Positions 34,194-44,563 are shown, numbered from the stretch's first letter. The stretch is DNA of 64,000 bases from Aequorivita marisscotiae (GCF_029814825.1 NZ_CP122379.1:3140501-3204500); one strand, 5' to 3'. Program-made: numbers and translations. Notes: generated by a model not told the origin, from the sequence alone.

Positions 34194-37100
34194 ATGCATA
34201 CTTCGCCACAATATTACTTATTTACTATTTTACTTCTTTTTGCGCTAAACATTGGTTATTCCCAAGATAGAAGTAAATATGAATTGCTCTGGGAGATTAA
34301 GCACAAAAATAGCGACAAAAAATCGTATCTGTTCGGTACCCTTCACCTTAAGGATGCTCGTGCCTTTAGCTTTAGTGATTCCGTAATACCTGCTATACAA
34401 CGTTCTGAAGTGTTCGCTTTGGAAATTCATCCCGATTCTGCAGTAAGTGGCTTTAGTGAAAAATTTTACAGTACCGAAAAAGAAAATATTTATAAAAAAA
34501 TTCTTGCAGAAGAAGAATATCAAAAATTGAAAGATCGTCTTTTTGAGGCAAAACAAATTAATTTGGATAGTTTCCCAATGAAAGATCCGAGTTTAATAAA
34601 ATCTATGTTAACCAATACTGTAGGCAGGTCTGACGACAGACGTACTTTTTTAGATGCCTATTTATACGGAATTGCGTACAACAGCAAAAAAGAAATAACC
34701 GGTCTTGAAGATGTTGCAGATCAAATGTACATATTTAATGACCAAAACGATATAACGTTGCGCGAGAGTATTTTATCTATTTTGGACGATACCCAGCGAA
34801 ATACGAATAATCAAATTAACCACATAACACAGTTATATTACGAAGGCGATTTAGAAAAAATACTAGATTATGTAAGCGACAGGGCTACGGATTCTATCAT
34901 GGTTAAGCGAAACCTCGTTATGCGCAACAGTATTGAAAACATTATAAAAACCAAGACCTTATTTGCCGCTGTTGGCGCAGCTCATTTACCTGGCGAGCAA
35001 GGTATAATTGCTATGCTTCGCCAAGATGGATATGAGGTAAATAAAGTAAAGGCCACCTTTAACAATACTGAAGCACAGTACAGTATAACCCCCGATTTAG
35101 ACAGATGGGTGCTAGATCGCGACGAATCTATGGGTTATAGTGTTTTAACGCCCAACAAGGCAACCCCAATTGCAATTAATGAAGCCGTAAACGCCATGAC
35201 CAGTACCGATTTAATTTACGGCGGAAGTTTTATGTATATGATTGGCGATTTAAGAAATCAGGTGTTAAAAGAAGGGTATGATTTTCTGGGTAATATTATA
35301 GCCAGTCAGACCCGTATGCCCACGGATTCAATAATAAGTAAAGAAACTTTTGTAAAAGACGATGTTCAATTTACCGAAGTGCTTATAGCAAAAGGCAGTG
35401 AATATGTACGCATGCGCTTAGCCATGAAAGATAAAATAGTATATACTTTTATGACTGAAAATACTTTAGACGAAATTAATTCGGCCTACGCAAATGCATT
35501 TTTTAATTCTATTAAAATTTTTAAACCCAAGGTACAACCATCTATCTGGAAAACACATACAGATAGCATTGGTGCGTTTAGCATTCGCGTGCCAGGCAAG
35601 ATTTTAGATAGGAGCCAGACAAAAGACAATCCGGACGGAAATGATAATTCGCCCTACATAATTAATATTTTTTCGGCAGAAGACAAGGCTAACAATTCTA
35701 TTTATCTGATTCGTTATAACGATCAACCGGTGGGTTATTATTTAGATCAAAAAGAAGTATATTTTAACGAGTTCGACACCTATTTTAAAGCGAGTGGAAG
35801 CTACGTATCAGAGCCTAAAAAAATAATGATGGATGGAAATGAGGGTAGAAAATATGAACTTTTATTTTCAGGAAAACACCATACTATTGCAAAGCTATTT
35901 TTACGCGGAAACAGGACATACCTGCTCATGGCACAAAGTTTTAATGAAGAAGAAAAAATTTCAGCAGATAATGAATTCTTTAAGTCGTTTACATTTTTAC
36001 CATTTACCGATGCAGCTTTTGATACTATTGTAAACATTCAAGATAAATATTTGTTTACGGCACCGAGCAAAAATGTGCTAACCGAAGACGAACCCCAAGA
36101 TGCCTATTCGGAATACAGTTCCGTAAAAAATTACAGCTCGCTGGACCCAACCTCATCGGGTACGTATTTGGTTCAACAAATGAAATTAAAACCGTATTAC
36201 AGAAAAAAATCGCTCGATGCGTTTTATAAAGATTACGCTGAGCTACTTATTGCCAACAACGATAGTATTACAAGCAATGTGAGCACTACTCTGGGAGGAA
36301 AACCCGCGCGCGAAATTTTTATGCAAAATACAAATACCCACGTAAAGCAGCGGATGAAGATTGTGTTGGATGACGATACTATCCTTTTAATGCTTACCTA
36401 TTTAGGCGATGAAGAAATTACTAAACCCCGTGTTGAGCAATTTTTCAATTCCTTAAAAATTAAACATAACTCCAAAAATTTTGATCTTTCGGCTTCAAAA
36501 GCAGATTTAATTTTTAAACACTTAAAATCCGAGGACACCACAAAATTTGCTGAAGCTAGTGGTGCTTTGGGGTATTACGATTTTGATGCTTCGGAATACA
36601 AATATTTGGAAAAGCATTTAAAACACAATTTTCCAGACGACTCTATCTATTACGGTGCAAAATATTATATAATCAATGCCATGGCTCAACTTGAAAAACC
36701 AGAGACGCTAAAAACGTTTTCTTCATTCTATAAAAATGAACAAAACAGTTATGAAGCACGTATAGAAATTCTTGAGCAGCTTCCAAAACTAAAAAATACT
36801 GAGGCTATGGCAACTTATTTTAATCTTTTAAAGAGGCACAAACTCAATCATCCGCCAAACAAGAACTATGATATTATGACTTCGTTTTTAGATACTATTC
36901 CGCTGTTGGTTGAAAACGATGCACAGTTTGCCGAACTTGCAGAAATAGACGATTACAGAGCCGAAATAGCATCAATGTATTCCTACTACGTCATGGAAGA
37001 TAGTATTTATAAAGATAGGATGCCATTACTAAAAAATAAGCTTTTAAGGCATATGTACGAAGATGCAGCCCTATATGTTGATACAATTGCACGAAAAGGG

Positions 37101-37664
37101 AATTTGCTTATTACCGACGGACTTATGTACAGTTATATTGAATTTGCAAAAGGTTTTAAAAATATTCCGCAGGAAGTTTCAAAAACATTAAAACTAATTT
37201 CCGAACAAGTAAAAGATGATAATTGGTTGCAAGCTCAGGCATTAATGGCAGCAATTGAATTAAATATTGAAATAAATCCTCAAATTGTAAAATCTGTTTT
37301 AAAAGAACTATATGTGCGTTTTGAATTGATGGAGAGTTTAGTAAAGGCAGAAAAATCATATTTAATTCCCGAAGAATATTTAGCCCCTTTAGCGTTTGCC
37401 AAGCTATCACTCTACAACATGGTTGGGGCCGAATACGATGGCTACCCTGAAATTATAGACTATTTAGACCAATTGACCATAAACAACAAAAAATACTTCG
37501 CTTTTCAATTTTCGTATTCAGAAGACGACACTACTAAGTACTTGGGAATTGTACTGCAGGAGCCAATAAACTTTACAGATTTTAAAATGGCAGAAGCGTT
37601 TACAGATCACGAAATTATGGAGGAGGATTGGAGAGACCAAGCACTAAACATAATAGTCCCATAA
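34194..37664 (+). CDS. Large exported TraB/GumN-like protein
   Basis: 1156 residues with signal peptide (ends ALNIGYSQ). Residues about 25-285 match TraB/GumN (PF01963-like): SYLFGTLHLKDARAF, VFALEIHPDS and the closing TLFAAVGAAHLPGEQGI. In that family the GxxH and GxxH motifs form a putative metalloprotease-like site. The following 850 residues contain two or three stretches of a repeated module (SIGAFSIRVPGKIL with later YLFTAPSKNVL) and then an alpha-helical repeat region with Leu/Glu/Lys-rich segments. No second enzyme domain was recognised. It is monocistronic. Confidence 0.8.
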   Translation: MHTSPQYYLFTILLLFALNIGYSQDRSKYELLWEIKHKNSDKKSYLFGTLHLKDARAFSFSDSVIPAIQRSEVFALEIHPDSAVSGFSEKFYSTEKENIYKKILAEEEYQKLKDRLFEAKQINLDSFPMKDPSLIKSMLTNTVGRSDDRRTFLDAYLYGIAYNSKKEITGLEDVADQMYIFNDQNDITLRESILSILDDTQRNTNNQINHITQLYYEGDLEKILDYVSDRATDSIMVKRNLVMRNSIENIIKTKTLFAAVGAAHLPGEQGIIAMLRQDGYEVNKVKATFNNTEAQYSITPDLDRWVLDRDESMGYSVLTPNKATPIAINEAVNAMTSTDLIYGGSFMYMIGDLRNQVLKEGYDFLGNIIASQTRMPTDSIISKETFVKDDVQFTEVLIAKGSEYVRMRLAMKDKIVYTFMTENTLDEINSAYANAFFNSIKIFKPKVQPSIWKTHTDSIGAFSIRVPGKILDRSQTKDNPDGNDNSPYIINIFSAEDKANNSIYLIRYNDQPVGYYLDQKEVYFNEFDTYFKASGSYVSEPKKIMMDGNEGRKYELLFSGKHHTIAKLFLRGNRTYLLMAQSFNEEEKISADNEFFKSFTFLPFTDAAFDTIVNIQDKYLFTAPSKNVLTEDEPQDAYSEYSSVKNYSSLDPTSSGTYLVQQMKLKPYYRKKSLDAFYKDYAELLIANNDSITSNVSTTLGGKPAREIFMQNTNTHVKQRMKIVLDDDTILLMLTYLGDEEITKPRVEQFFNSLKIKHNSKNFDLSASKADLIFKHLKSEDTTKFAEASGALGYYDFDASEYKYLEKHLKHNFPDDSIYYGAKYYIINAMAQLEKPETLKTFSSFYKNEQNSYEARIEILEQLPKLKNTEAMATYFNLLKRHKLNHPPNKNYDIMTSFLDTIPLLVENDAQFAELAEIDDYRAEIASMYSYYVMEDSIYKDRMPLLKNKLLRHMYEDAALYVDTIARKGNLLITDGLMYSYIEFAKGFKNIPQEVSKTLKLISEQVKDDNWLQAQALMAAIELNIEINPQIVKSVLKELYVRFELMESLVKAEKSYLIPEEYLAPLAFAKLSLYNMVGAEYDGYPEIIDYLDQLTINNKKYFAFQFSYSEDDTTKYLGIVLQEPINFTDFKMAEAFTDHEIMEEDWRDQALNIIVP

Positions 37665-37805
37665 CAGCCAACAATTAAAATCTTGTTAATCATTTTTTAG
37701 TGCGTTATTTCAATAATTAGATCAATATAAAGTAATCATTCTAATTATGTTTCTATTATTTTAGTAACATTTTATACTTTTATGGAAATTATATATCCCA
37801 AATTT

Positions 37806-39251
37806 ATGAAAGTAACATTACCTCAGTTATTACTCGCTATTTCTCTACTTCTTTCACTTTCTTTACATGCCCAAGTGGGTATAGGAACAACAAACCCAAA
37901 GAGTGCGCTAGACATTACGGCCTCTGATTCGGCAGATCCTTCAAATACAGATGGTATTTTAATTCCCCGAATTAATAGGTTTCCCACTACAAATCCAACA
38001 GCAGATCAAGATGGGATGTTAGTGTTTTTAAATCAAGATATTGTTGGGTATAAAAAAGGATTCCACTATTGGGACAATGCAAATTCACGCTGGATATCTT
38101 ATGGAGGTGAATGGAAAGATGGTGCAAATTCAAATGGAGATAATTTAATCTATGCGCAGCAAGCTAGTGCCAATAATGTAGATGTTGTGGTTTATGATTC
38201 TGGCAGAATGGGTCTTGGCACCGATAGGCCGGAAGAAAGTTTAGAGATAAAATTACCGGGCGATAATGATATACAAATATCAAGTGTGGCTCCTCCAAAT
38301 GCTCCAAACTTAATATTTTACACTACAAATGGAACCGATTTTGCCAATAGAGATTTTTTAACCGATAATGAACCCATAGGCTATATTACTGCAAAAGCCT
38401 ATAATGGTACAGGGAAGTCTGGAGATCTCGCCAATATTCAGATTAAATCTGATGGCGTTCACACCGCAGCTAGCCTTCCTACTAAAATAGAATTTGCAGT
38501 AACGGCAACAAATGAAACCGGTATTGATTCATCTAATCCACAGATGGTCATTAAAAACAATGGCAATGTGGGAATTGGGGTTAATGATCCTATTCTGCCC
38601 TTAGATGTAAATGGCTCAGCAATTATTAGAGATAGTTTTATTGTGGGCAGTAATGCTGGTATTGTAGGAAGTACTGCATTAGTGGGAAAAGTAACCATTG
38701 GAAATGTGCCAACTCCTAATGCAACCGATCTTTTGGAAGTAGGTGGAAATAGTTATTTAAGGGGTGCTTTAAAGGTTTCTGGAAATTCAACATTTGGCGG
38801 TAAGGTTAAAATTGGCACAACCGGCACCCCTACGGCAACTTTAGAAATTGCTCCAGGAACTGCGGGTGTAGGCGGCGCTCCTTTTAAATTAGCATCAGGT
38901 ACAGTGACCACTACTCCGGAGACAGGGGCGATAGAATATGATGGTACACAATTGTATTTTACACCATCTAACTTGCGCAAGACCGTTTTAACTGCGATAG
39001 AATTTTCATATTCCGGTCTTAGTCTTGGAAACATACCCGCACATGGTACGGTAGAAGTAGGATCTGTTCCAATTAATGGTGTAAGGTTAGGTGATATATG
39101 TTCCTGCTCTCCATATCCTAACATTGAAGCTTCACTGATTTGGCAATGTTTCGTTAATGCTGATAATCAAATTACTTTTAGGCTTTCAAATATTAGTACT
39201 TCACAAGTTTATAATAATTCAACAAATTGGAAGGTTATTATATATAATTGA
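37806..39251 (+). CDS. Secreted QVGIGTTNP-type surface protein, copy A
   Basis: 481 residues from the ATG at 37806 (signal MKVTLPQLLLAISLLLSLSLHAQ). The mature start QVGIGTTNPKSALDI is a common Bacteroidota signature, and the repeated GRMGLGTDRPEESLEI and NVGIGVNDPILPLDV blocks resemble phage tail-fibre/adhesin shafts. The C-terminal 80 residues differ from copy B and hold CSCSPY and WQCF cysteines. No Por-secretion tail was recognised. It is a paralogue of 39565-40752 in tandem. Confidence 0.75.
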   Translation: MKVTLPQLLLAISLLLSLSLHAQVGIGTTNPKSALDITASDSADPSNTDGILIPRINRFPTTNPTADQDGMLVFLNQDIVGYKKGFHYWDNANSRWISYGGEWKDGANSNGDNLIYAQQASANNVDVVVYDSGRMGLGTDRPEESLEIKLPGDNDIQISSVAPPNAPNLIFYTTNGTDFANRDFLTDNEPIGYITAKAYNGTGKSGDLANIQIKSDGVHTAASLPTKIEFAVTATNETGIDSSNPQMVIKNNGNVGIGVNDPILPLDVNGSAIIRDSFIVGSNAGIVGSTALVGKVTIGNVPTPNATDLLEVGGNSYLRGALKVSGNSTFGGKVKIGTTGTPTATLEIAPGTAGVGGAPFKLASGTVTTTPETGAIEYDGTQLYFTPSNLRKTVLTAIEFSYSGLSLGNIPAHGTVEVGSVPINGVRLGDICSCSPYPNIEASLIWQCFVNADNQITFRLSNISTSQVYNNSTNWKVIIYN

Positions 39252-39564
39252 CAATTCCGAAAGTTATATGGTATATAAATGATAACCCCTTGGATCTTCA
39301 AAGAGGTTTTTAATATATGGTATTCGTGTAATTTATGTCTCAAATTCTTTTTTATTTAATGATTATTGCAAAATAAATTTCTTTAAAAATTAAATAATCT
39401 GTCATTTTTTGAAACATGAAAATAATAAAAGACACTCTTTAGCAGAAAGACATACAATTCATATAAACGTTAAATTATGCATTTAATCGATAAAAATATC
39501 GGTTAAAATGTTAATTGTTAAATATTTTACCATAGATTTGCCATAAACATATACCCCAAATAAT
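39252..39564. other. Intergenic region between the two QVGI surface genes
   Basis: 313 nt, strongly AT-rich. It holds a weak hairpin at 39284-39308 (AACCCCTT / AAGAGGTT) followed by T residues, a plausible terminator for copy A. The rest would contain the promoter of copy B. No ORF, tRNA or repeat was recognised. Confidence 0.5.
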
Positions 39565-40752
39565 ATGGAAAAAGCAATTTTAAAACTGAGCGTTGTTCTT
39601 TTACTGGTTTCAGCACCACTTCAAGGTCAGGTAGGTATAAATAATACGGATCCGAAAAGTACTTTAGATATTTCGGCCTCTAGTATTTCTGCTCCTTCAA
39701 ATACAGATGGTATTTTGATACCAAGAGTAAACGATTTTCCATCAGTAGATCCTGGAGGAAATCAAAACGGAATGATGATTTTTCTGCAAAATGCAGTTGG
39801 TTTAAATGATAAAGGATTTTATTATTGGGACCACCCCAATAGCAGATGGTTTTCCATTGGCGCAGAAGAATGGAAGGCAGGAACGAACATCAGTGGCGAC
39901 AATCTAATTTATGCTACCCGGGCTAAATTAACAGGAACCGATGTAGTTATTACAGATGATGGCCGTATTGGTTTTGGAACAAGTGATCCAATAGAAAGAT
40001 TTGAATTTAAGGGGCCCGGTGATAACGATTTTCAAATAACAAGTGCTAATACCAATCCGCCAAATTTAATTTTATACAATACAGCAGGGACATTGGAAGA
40101 ACCTTTACCACTTCCATTAAATCAGGAAATTGGTTCTTTTATCGTAAAAACATTCGATGGTAGTAGAATAAGAGAACCTGGAGGTGTTCGTTTTTATATA
40201 GATAGTGTAGCGGTATCGGCAGGAAATGTTCCCACTAGATTTGTAGTAGAAACTACGCCTGTGGGTAGCTCATCAGATGTAGAAAGACTCGTTATAAAAA
40301 ATGACGGTAAAACAGGCATTGGAACATCCGAACCAACTCAAACCTTGGACGTAAATGGTAGTACAAGAGTTAGATCTTTAACCGCCGGTCCGGTTTATAC
40401 TGATGCAAATGGAAATTTATCAAATACTGGTCCTGCGATAGTTGCTTCGGGAAAAGTAGCTTATGATGGTACTGCTATAAAAATTACAGGAGCAACTGTT
40501 TCAAAAATAGGCACAGGTAATTACAGCATTACTTTTTCAACTAGTAGAGACCATAGTAATTATATAATTCAGTTAGCATATCTAGAATGTACTGGAACAG
40601 GTGCTGATTGTCAAGGTGATAACAGTATTAATATTTCCTATAGTAGCCAATCAACCAGCGGCTTTAACGTTGGAATTGGCTCCAACGACAATGGTGGGAC
40701 TGCAAGAGTGCCAAGAGATAGAGAATTTATGTTTACGGTTATAGATTTTTAA
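39565..40752 (+). CDS. Secreted QVGIN-type surface protein, copy B
   Basis: 395 residues, signal MEKAILKLSVVLLLVSAPLQGQ. It shares with copy A the N-terminal block (DPKSTLDISAS, SNTDGILIPRV, FYYWDHPNSRWFS) and a shaft-like RIGFGTSDPIERFEF and KTGIGTSEPTQTLDV, then departs into a different C-terminal beta-rich domain (about 300-395, with LECTGTGADCQGD). This pattern, common stem and variable tip, resembles an adhesin or fibre family. Confidence 0.75.
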   Translation: MEKAILKLSVVLLLVSAPLQGQVGINNTDPKSTLDISASSISAPSNTDGILIPRVNDFPSVDPGGNQNGMMIFLQNAVGLNDKGFYYWDHPNSRWFSIGAEEWKAGTNISGDNLIYATRAKLTGTDVVITDDGRIGFGTSDPIERFEFKGPGDNDFQITSANTNPPNLILYNTAGTLEEPLPLPLNQEIGSFIVKTFDGSRIREPGGVRFYIDSVAVSAGNVPTRFVVETTPVGSSSDVERLVIKNDGKTGIGTSEPTQTLDVNGSTRVRSLTAGPVYTDANGNLSNTGPAIVASGKVAYDGTAIKITGATVSKIGTGNYSITFSTSRDHSNYIIQLAYLECTGTGADCQGDNSINISYSSQSTSGFNVGIGSNDNGGTARVPRDREFMFTVIDF

Positions 40753-40767
40753 AAAACACCCGATACC

Positions 40768-40799
40768 AAAAAAGCCGATATTTAACTTATCGGCTTTTT
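40768..40799. terminator. Bidirectional terminator
   Basis: AAAAAGCCGATA and TATCGGCTTTTT form a perfect stem around a 7-nt loop, between convergent copy B and lpd genes. Confidence 0.9.
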
Positions 40800-40821
40800 C
40801 TGGTAATAATCAACACGTTCA

Positions 40822-42225
40822 TTAAATATGCAAGGCTCTATCGTCAGTCGCAGCAAGCGCCGCTTCTTTAACAGCTTCGGCATAGGTTGGATGTGCGTGG
40901 CTCATACGTGCAATATCTTCGGCGCTAGCGCGGAATTCCATTGCTACAACGGCTTCGGCAATTAAATCAGCTACCCTTGCTCCTACCATATGTACTCCTA
41001 AAACCTCATCGGTTTTTTTATCTGAAAGTATTTTTACAAAACCATCAATATCACCACTTGCACGGCTTCTACCCAAAGCACGCATAGGAAATTGTCCCGC
41101 TTTGTATTCTACATTAGCGTCCTTTAATTGTTCTTCGGTTTTACCTACTGAAGCAACTTCGGGCCACGTGTAAACAACGCCTGGAATTAGATTATAATCA
41201 ATATGCGGCTTTTGTCCGGCGATAATTTCGGCAACTAAAGTTCCTTCTTCTGAAGCTTTATGTGCCAGCATTGCTCCGCGAATTACATCGCCAATGGCAT
41301 AAATGTTTTTAATATTTGTTTGGAGATGATCGTTAACGTCAATCATGCCGCGTTCGGTAATTTTTATACCAGCATTTTCAACTTTTAAACCGTCGGTATA
41401 TGGTTTTCTTCCAACGGAAACCAAGCAATAATCCCCTTTAAATGTTACTTCTTTATCCTTTTTATCGGTAGCAGTAATGGTTACTTCTTTTCCTTTTTTT
41501 GAAACTGCAGAAACTTTATGCGACAAGTAAAACTTAACACCTTGCTTCTTCATTGCCTTCATTAGTTCCTTACTTTGCGCGGCATCCATCGTTGGGATAA
41601 TGCGATCCATATATTCCACTACAGAAACCTCGGCACCTAAACGACTGTACACTTGGCCCAATTCTAAGCCAATTACGCCACCACCAATTACAACCAAATG
41701 TTTTGGAATTTCCTTTAAGCTCAAAGCTTCTGTTGAAGTAATAATTCGTTCTTTATCCAGTTTTATAAACGGAAGTGTAGCGGGCTTACTGCCGGTTGCA
41801 ATAATTGTGTTTTTTGCTTCAATGGTTTGTTTTTTTTCTCCTTCTGTAATTTCAATATGGGTTGCATCTTTAAAAGCCCCCATTCCGGTAAAAACATCAA
41901 TTTTGTTTTTATTCATTAAAAACTCAATTCCTTTGGTGGTTTGCTCTACTACCGAAGCTTTGCGTTCTACCATTTTTTTGAAATTCACCTTTATATCGCC
42001 GGGAATTTCAATTCCGTGATCTTCAAAATGTTTTATGGCTTCTTCGTAATGATGCGACGAATCTAGCAATGCCTTACTGGGAATACAGCCTACATTTAGG
42101 CAAGTGCCGCCTAAAACATTATATTTTTCAATGATCGCGGTTTTCATACCCAATTGTGCGCAACGGATGGCGGCTACATAGCCACCGGGACCCGATCCAA
42201 TTATTGCTACATCATAAGTGCTCAT
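40822..42225 (-). CDS. lpdA: Dihydrolipoyl dehydrogenase
   Basis: 467 residues. The FAD fingerprint GSGPGGYVAA is at residues 10-19; the redox disulfide is GTCLNVGCIPSKA with Cys42 and Cys47. The NAD domain has VIGGGVIGLELG, and the C-terminal HAHPTYAEAVKEAAL has the His-Glu pair. It reoxidises lipoyl groups of pyruvate/2-oxoglutarate dehydrogenase complexes or the glycine cleavage system. No other complex genes are nearby, so it probably serves several complexes. Confidence 0.96.
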   Translation of the reverse strand: MSTYDVAIIGSGPGGYVAAIRCAQLGMKTAIIEKYNVLGGTCLNVGCIPSKALLDSSHHYEEAIKHFEDHGIEIPGDIKVNFKKMVERKASVVEQTTKGIEFLMNKNKIDVFTGMGAFKDATHIEITEGEKKQTIEAKNTIIATGSKPATLPFIKLDKERIITSTEALSLKEIPKHLVVIGGGVIGLELGQVYSRLGAEVSVVEYMDRIIPTMDAAQSKELMKAMKKQGVKFYLSHKVSAVSKKGKEVTITATDKKDKEVTFKGDYCLVSVGRKPYTDGLKVENAGIKITERGMIDVNDHLQTNIKNIYAIGDVIRGAMLAHKASEEGTLVAEIIAGQKPHIDYNLIPGVVYTWPEVASVGKTEEQLKDANVEYKAGQFPMRALGRSRASGDIDGFVKILSDKKTDEVLGVHMVGARVADLIAEAVVAMEFRASAEDIARMSHAHPTYAEAVKEAALAATDDRALHI

Positions 42226-42401
42226 AAAATATTTCTTTTAAATTGAAGTGCAAATTTAACAGTTAAAGCTTAGATAGTAAAAGTTATAATCAATAAAGTT
42301 TAGGCATTTTTCGAAACGATTTTTTTAAAAGGAATTGGCTTATAATTTTACCACTCATTTTAATTTTTGCAAATTTGTCAAACAATCTAAACAATTCAAT
42401 T

Positions 42402-43601
42402 ATGGCTTTTAAACCAGCAGATAAAATACAGGATTTACAATATTTCGGTGAGTTTGGAGGAGTTAATCCCTCTATTTCCGATTCTTCGACCTATACGTTT
42501 CTTTCGGCAAAAACAATGTTTGATACTTTTGAAGGCAATGCCGAAGGCTGTTACTTATATTCGCGCCACTCTACCCCTTCCAATTTATACTTGGGCGAAG
42601 CTTTGGCAGCAATGGAAGGAACCGAGACCGCAAATGTTGCCGCCAGTGGAATGGGCGCAATTACACCTGCAATTTTACAGCTGTGCAAAGCTGGCGATCA
42701 CGTAGTTTCCAGCCGAACTATTTATGGCGGAACCTATGCTTTTTTAAAGAATTTTGCGCCGCGATTAAATATTGAAACTTCATTTGTAGATATTACAAAG
42801 CTAGATATCGTAGAAGCTGCGATTACCCAAAATACAAAAATATTGTACTGCGAAACGGTTAGCAATCCACTTTTGGAGATAGCCGATATTGAAGCACTTT
42901 CAAAAATTGCCAAAAAACATGGCCTACAATTTTTAGTTGATAATACTTTTTCGCCCTTAAGCATTTCACCTGCCAAATTGGGTGCCGATGTGGTGTTGCA
43001 CAGTTTAACAAAATTTATAAACGGGAGCAGCGATACTATGGGCGGTGTTGCTTGCGGCACACAGGATTTTATTGATACGCTTCGCAATGTAAACGATGGG
43101 GCAAATATGCTACTTGGTCCGGCAATGGACAGTTTGCGGGCAGCTTCAATATTAAAGAATTTACGCACGCTTCATATTCGGATAAAACAACATAGCGAAA
43201 ATGCTATGTATTTAGCCGAAAAATTTGAAGCCGACGGCCTAAAAACAGTTTATCCCGGATTAAAATCGCACAGTGGTCATGAGCTTTTTAAAAAAATGAT
43301 GAACGCAGAATACGGTTTCGGCGGAATGTTGACAGTAGATGTAGGTGGAATTGATAAAGCCAATGAGTTAATGGAGCTAATGCAGGAAAAAAACCTCGGC
43401 TATTTGGCGGTGAGTTTAGGTTTTTACAAAACATTATTTAGTGCGCCTGGTTCTTCTACTTCATCAGAAATACCTGAGGAGGAACAAAGAGAAATGGGCC
43501 TTAGTGATGGATTAATACGTTTTTCAATAGGATTGGATAACGACATAGCACGCACCCATCAAATAATGAGGAAATGTATGGTTGAAGTCGGGATTTTGTA
43601 G
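42402..43601 (+). CDS. Cys/Met-metabolism PLP enzyme (trans-sulfuration family)
   Basis: 399 residues from the ATG at 42402. The PLP lysine is Lys204 in LHSLTKFINGSSD; other family motifs are SRHSTPSNLYL, MAASGMGAI-type ASGMGAITPA, and ETVSNPLLEIADI. This is the gamma-family fold (cystathionine gamma-synthase/lyase, methionine gamma-lyase, O-acetylhomoserine sulfhydrylase). Which reaction is catalysed cannot be decided from motifs; the methionine gamma-lyase-like group is likeliest by general appearance. It is divergent from lpdA and followed by its own terminator. Confidence 0.88.
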   Translation: MAFKPADKIQDLQYFGEFGGVNPSISDSSTYTFLSAKTMFDTFEGNAEGCYLYSRHSTPSNLYLGEALAAMEGTETANVAASGMGAITPAILQLCKAGDHVVSSRTIYGGTYAFLKNFAPRLNIETSFVDITKLDIVEAAITQNTKILYCETVSNPLLEIADIEALSKIAKKHGLQFLVDNTFSPLSISPAKLGADVVLHSLTKFINGSSDTMGGVACGTQDFIDTLRNVNDGANMLLGPAMDSLRAASILKNLRTLHIRIKQHSENAMYLAEKFEADGLKTVYPGLKSHSGHELFKKMMNAEYGFGGMLTVDVGGIDKANELMELMQEKNLGYLAVSLGFYKTLFSAPGSSTSSEIPEEEQREMGLSDGLIRFSIGLDNDIARTHQIMRKCMVEVGIL

Positions 43602-43623
43602 ATGCGTAACGTAGTATAACCAG

Positions 43624-43653
43624 AAACTCCCGAAGATGATCCGGGAGTTTTTT
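43624..43653 (+). terminator. Terminator after PLP enzyme gene
   Basis: AAACTCCCG(G) pairs with CCGGGAGTTT, followed by a T-run, 22 nt after the stop codon. Confidence 0.88.
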
Positions 43654-44533
43654 ATATGTCACTTCAAGTTTTTAGGTTGCTATAATTATCCCAATTTTTA
43701 GATATTTGTAATTGGTAGATTTTTTTACATTTTCCTTTGATCGACTTCTATATATAAAGGTTATTGGCACGCACTTAAATGTTTTTATTTTTGAAGTGTA
43801 GCTAAAAAATTGACTTTAATTAAAATAAAAAATAGCAAATCCCGGAAATACAATCGCTTTCACTCAGCTAGTCTAAATTTTACCCCTAACCTCTCTCTTA
43901 TCTTCCTATTTTCCATAAACAGTGTAAATGTTTGCGGTTTTTTCCTGTTTTAGCAACTTGTACATTTTTTGAATTATCATTTATAGTGATTACGTGGAAG
44001 GGGGAGACCACAGGTTATTATATTTGTAAACAATCTATAATACGCTATATACACGCTATAAACATACTATAAATACGCTATAAATACACTTTATACACAC
44101 TTTATATACGCAATATTAGAAAATGGTAAGAGAGTATTACTGAATCGGGTATTGGCATCCAGTATTTTGGTGGATTTATTATATTCTGAAACCCTTCTAA
44201 TGATCAATGATCCGTTGACATAACAATTAATCTTCAAGAAATTTTTTGAATAAACCACCTTTTATAAGGGAATCGGGCTGTGTTTTTTGTAATTGGTTTT
44301 GGTATGGGATGCATTCGTACAGTAGCATGGTTACAAATATCCTTTACTTCGGAAATGAACGGAATGCCTGCATTGGTTAAGCAGTTGCAAGGCAGCGCGA
44401 TTTAACAAGCCCAAATAAGAATTGCGGCAAATAAAAAGTCCATTAAATTCTACATTAAATAGCTTATATTTATCGGATAACCACAACAAATGACTTGGTT
44501 TAGACTAGCATAGGCTCGGTATAACCAAGATAA
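43654..44533. other. Long non-coding, AT-rich stretch at the left end of the accessory island
   Basis: About 880 nt without a convincing gene. It contains the 11-bp tandem array (44042-44118). An open frame at about 44268-44405 (translated end MPALVKQLQGSAI, 45 codons, no good start) may be a gene remnant. Near the right end there is a small inverted repeat CTTGGTT / AACCAAG (44494-44529) that could be the start-side junction of the first cassette-like gene. No tRNA or integrase was seen. Confidence 0.5.
44042..44118 (+). repeat. Seven 11-bp tandem repeats (iteron-like)
   Basis: Units: ACGCTATATAC, ACGCTATAAAC, ATACTATAAAT, ACGCTATAAAT, ACACTTTATAC, ACACTTTATAT, ACGCAATATTA. The period is exact with no indels, near one DNA helical turn, so the T-A-T-A steps fall on the same face of the helix. 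A further weak unit may precede it. Confidence 0.82.
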
Positions 44534-44563
44534 ATGTTTGGATATAACATATTGCCACACATT

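Noticed and set aside
44042..44118. CRISPR array
   Set aside because: The 11-bp units follow each other without spacers and are far too short; no cas genes are present.
44268..44405. 45-codon open frame ending MPALVKQLQGSAI
   Set aside because: No proper start codon or family match; it may be a gene remnant but cannot be supported as a gene.
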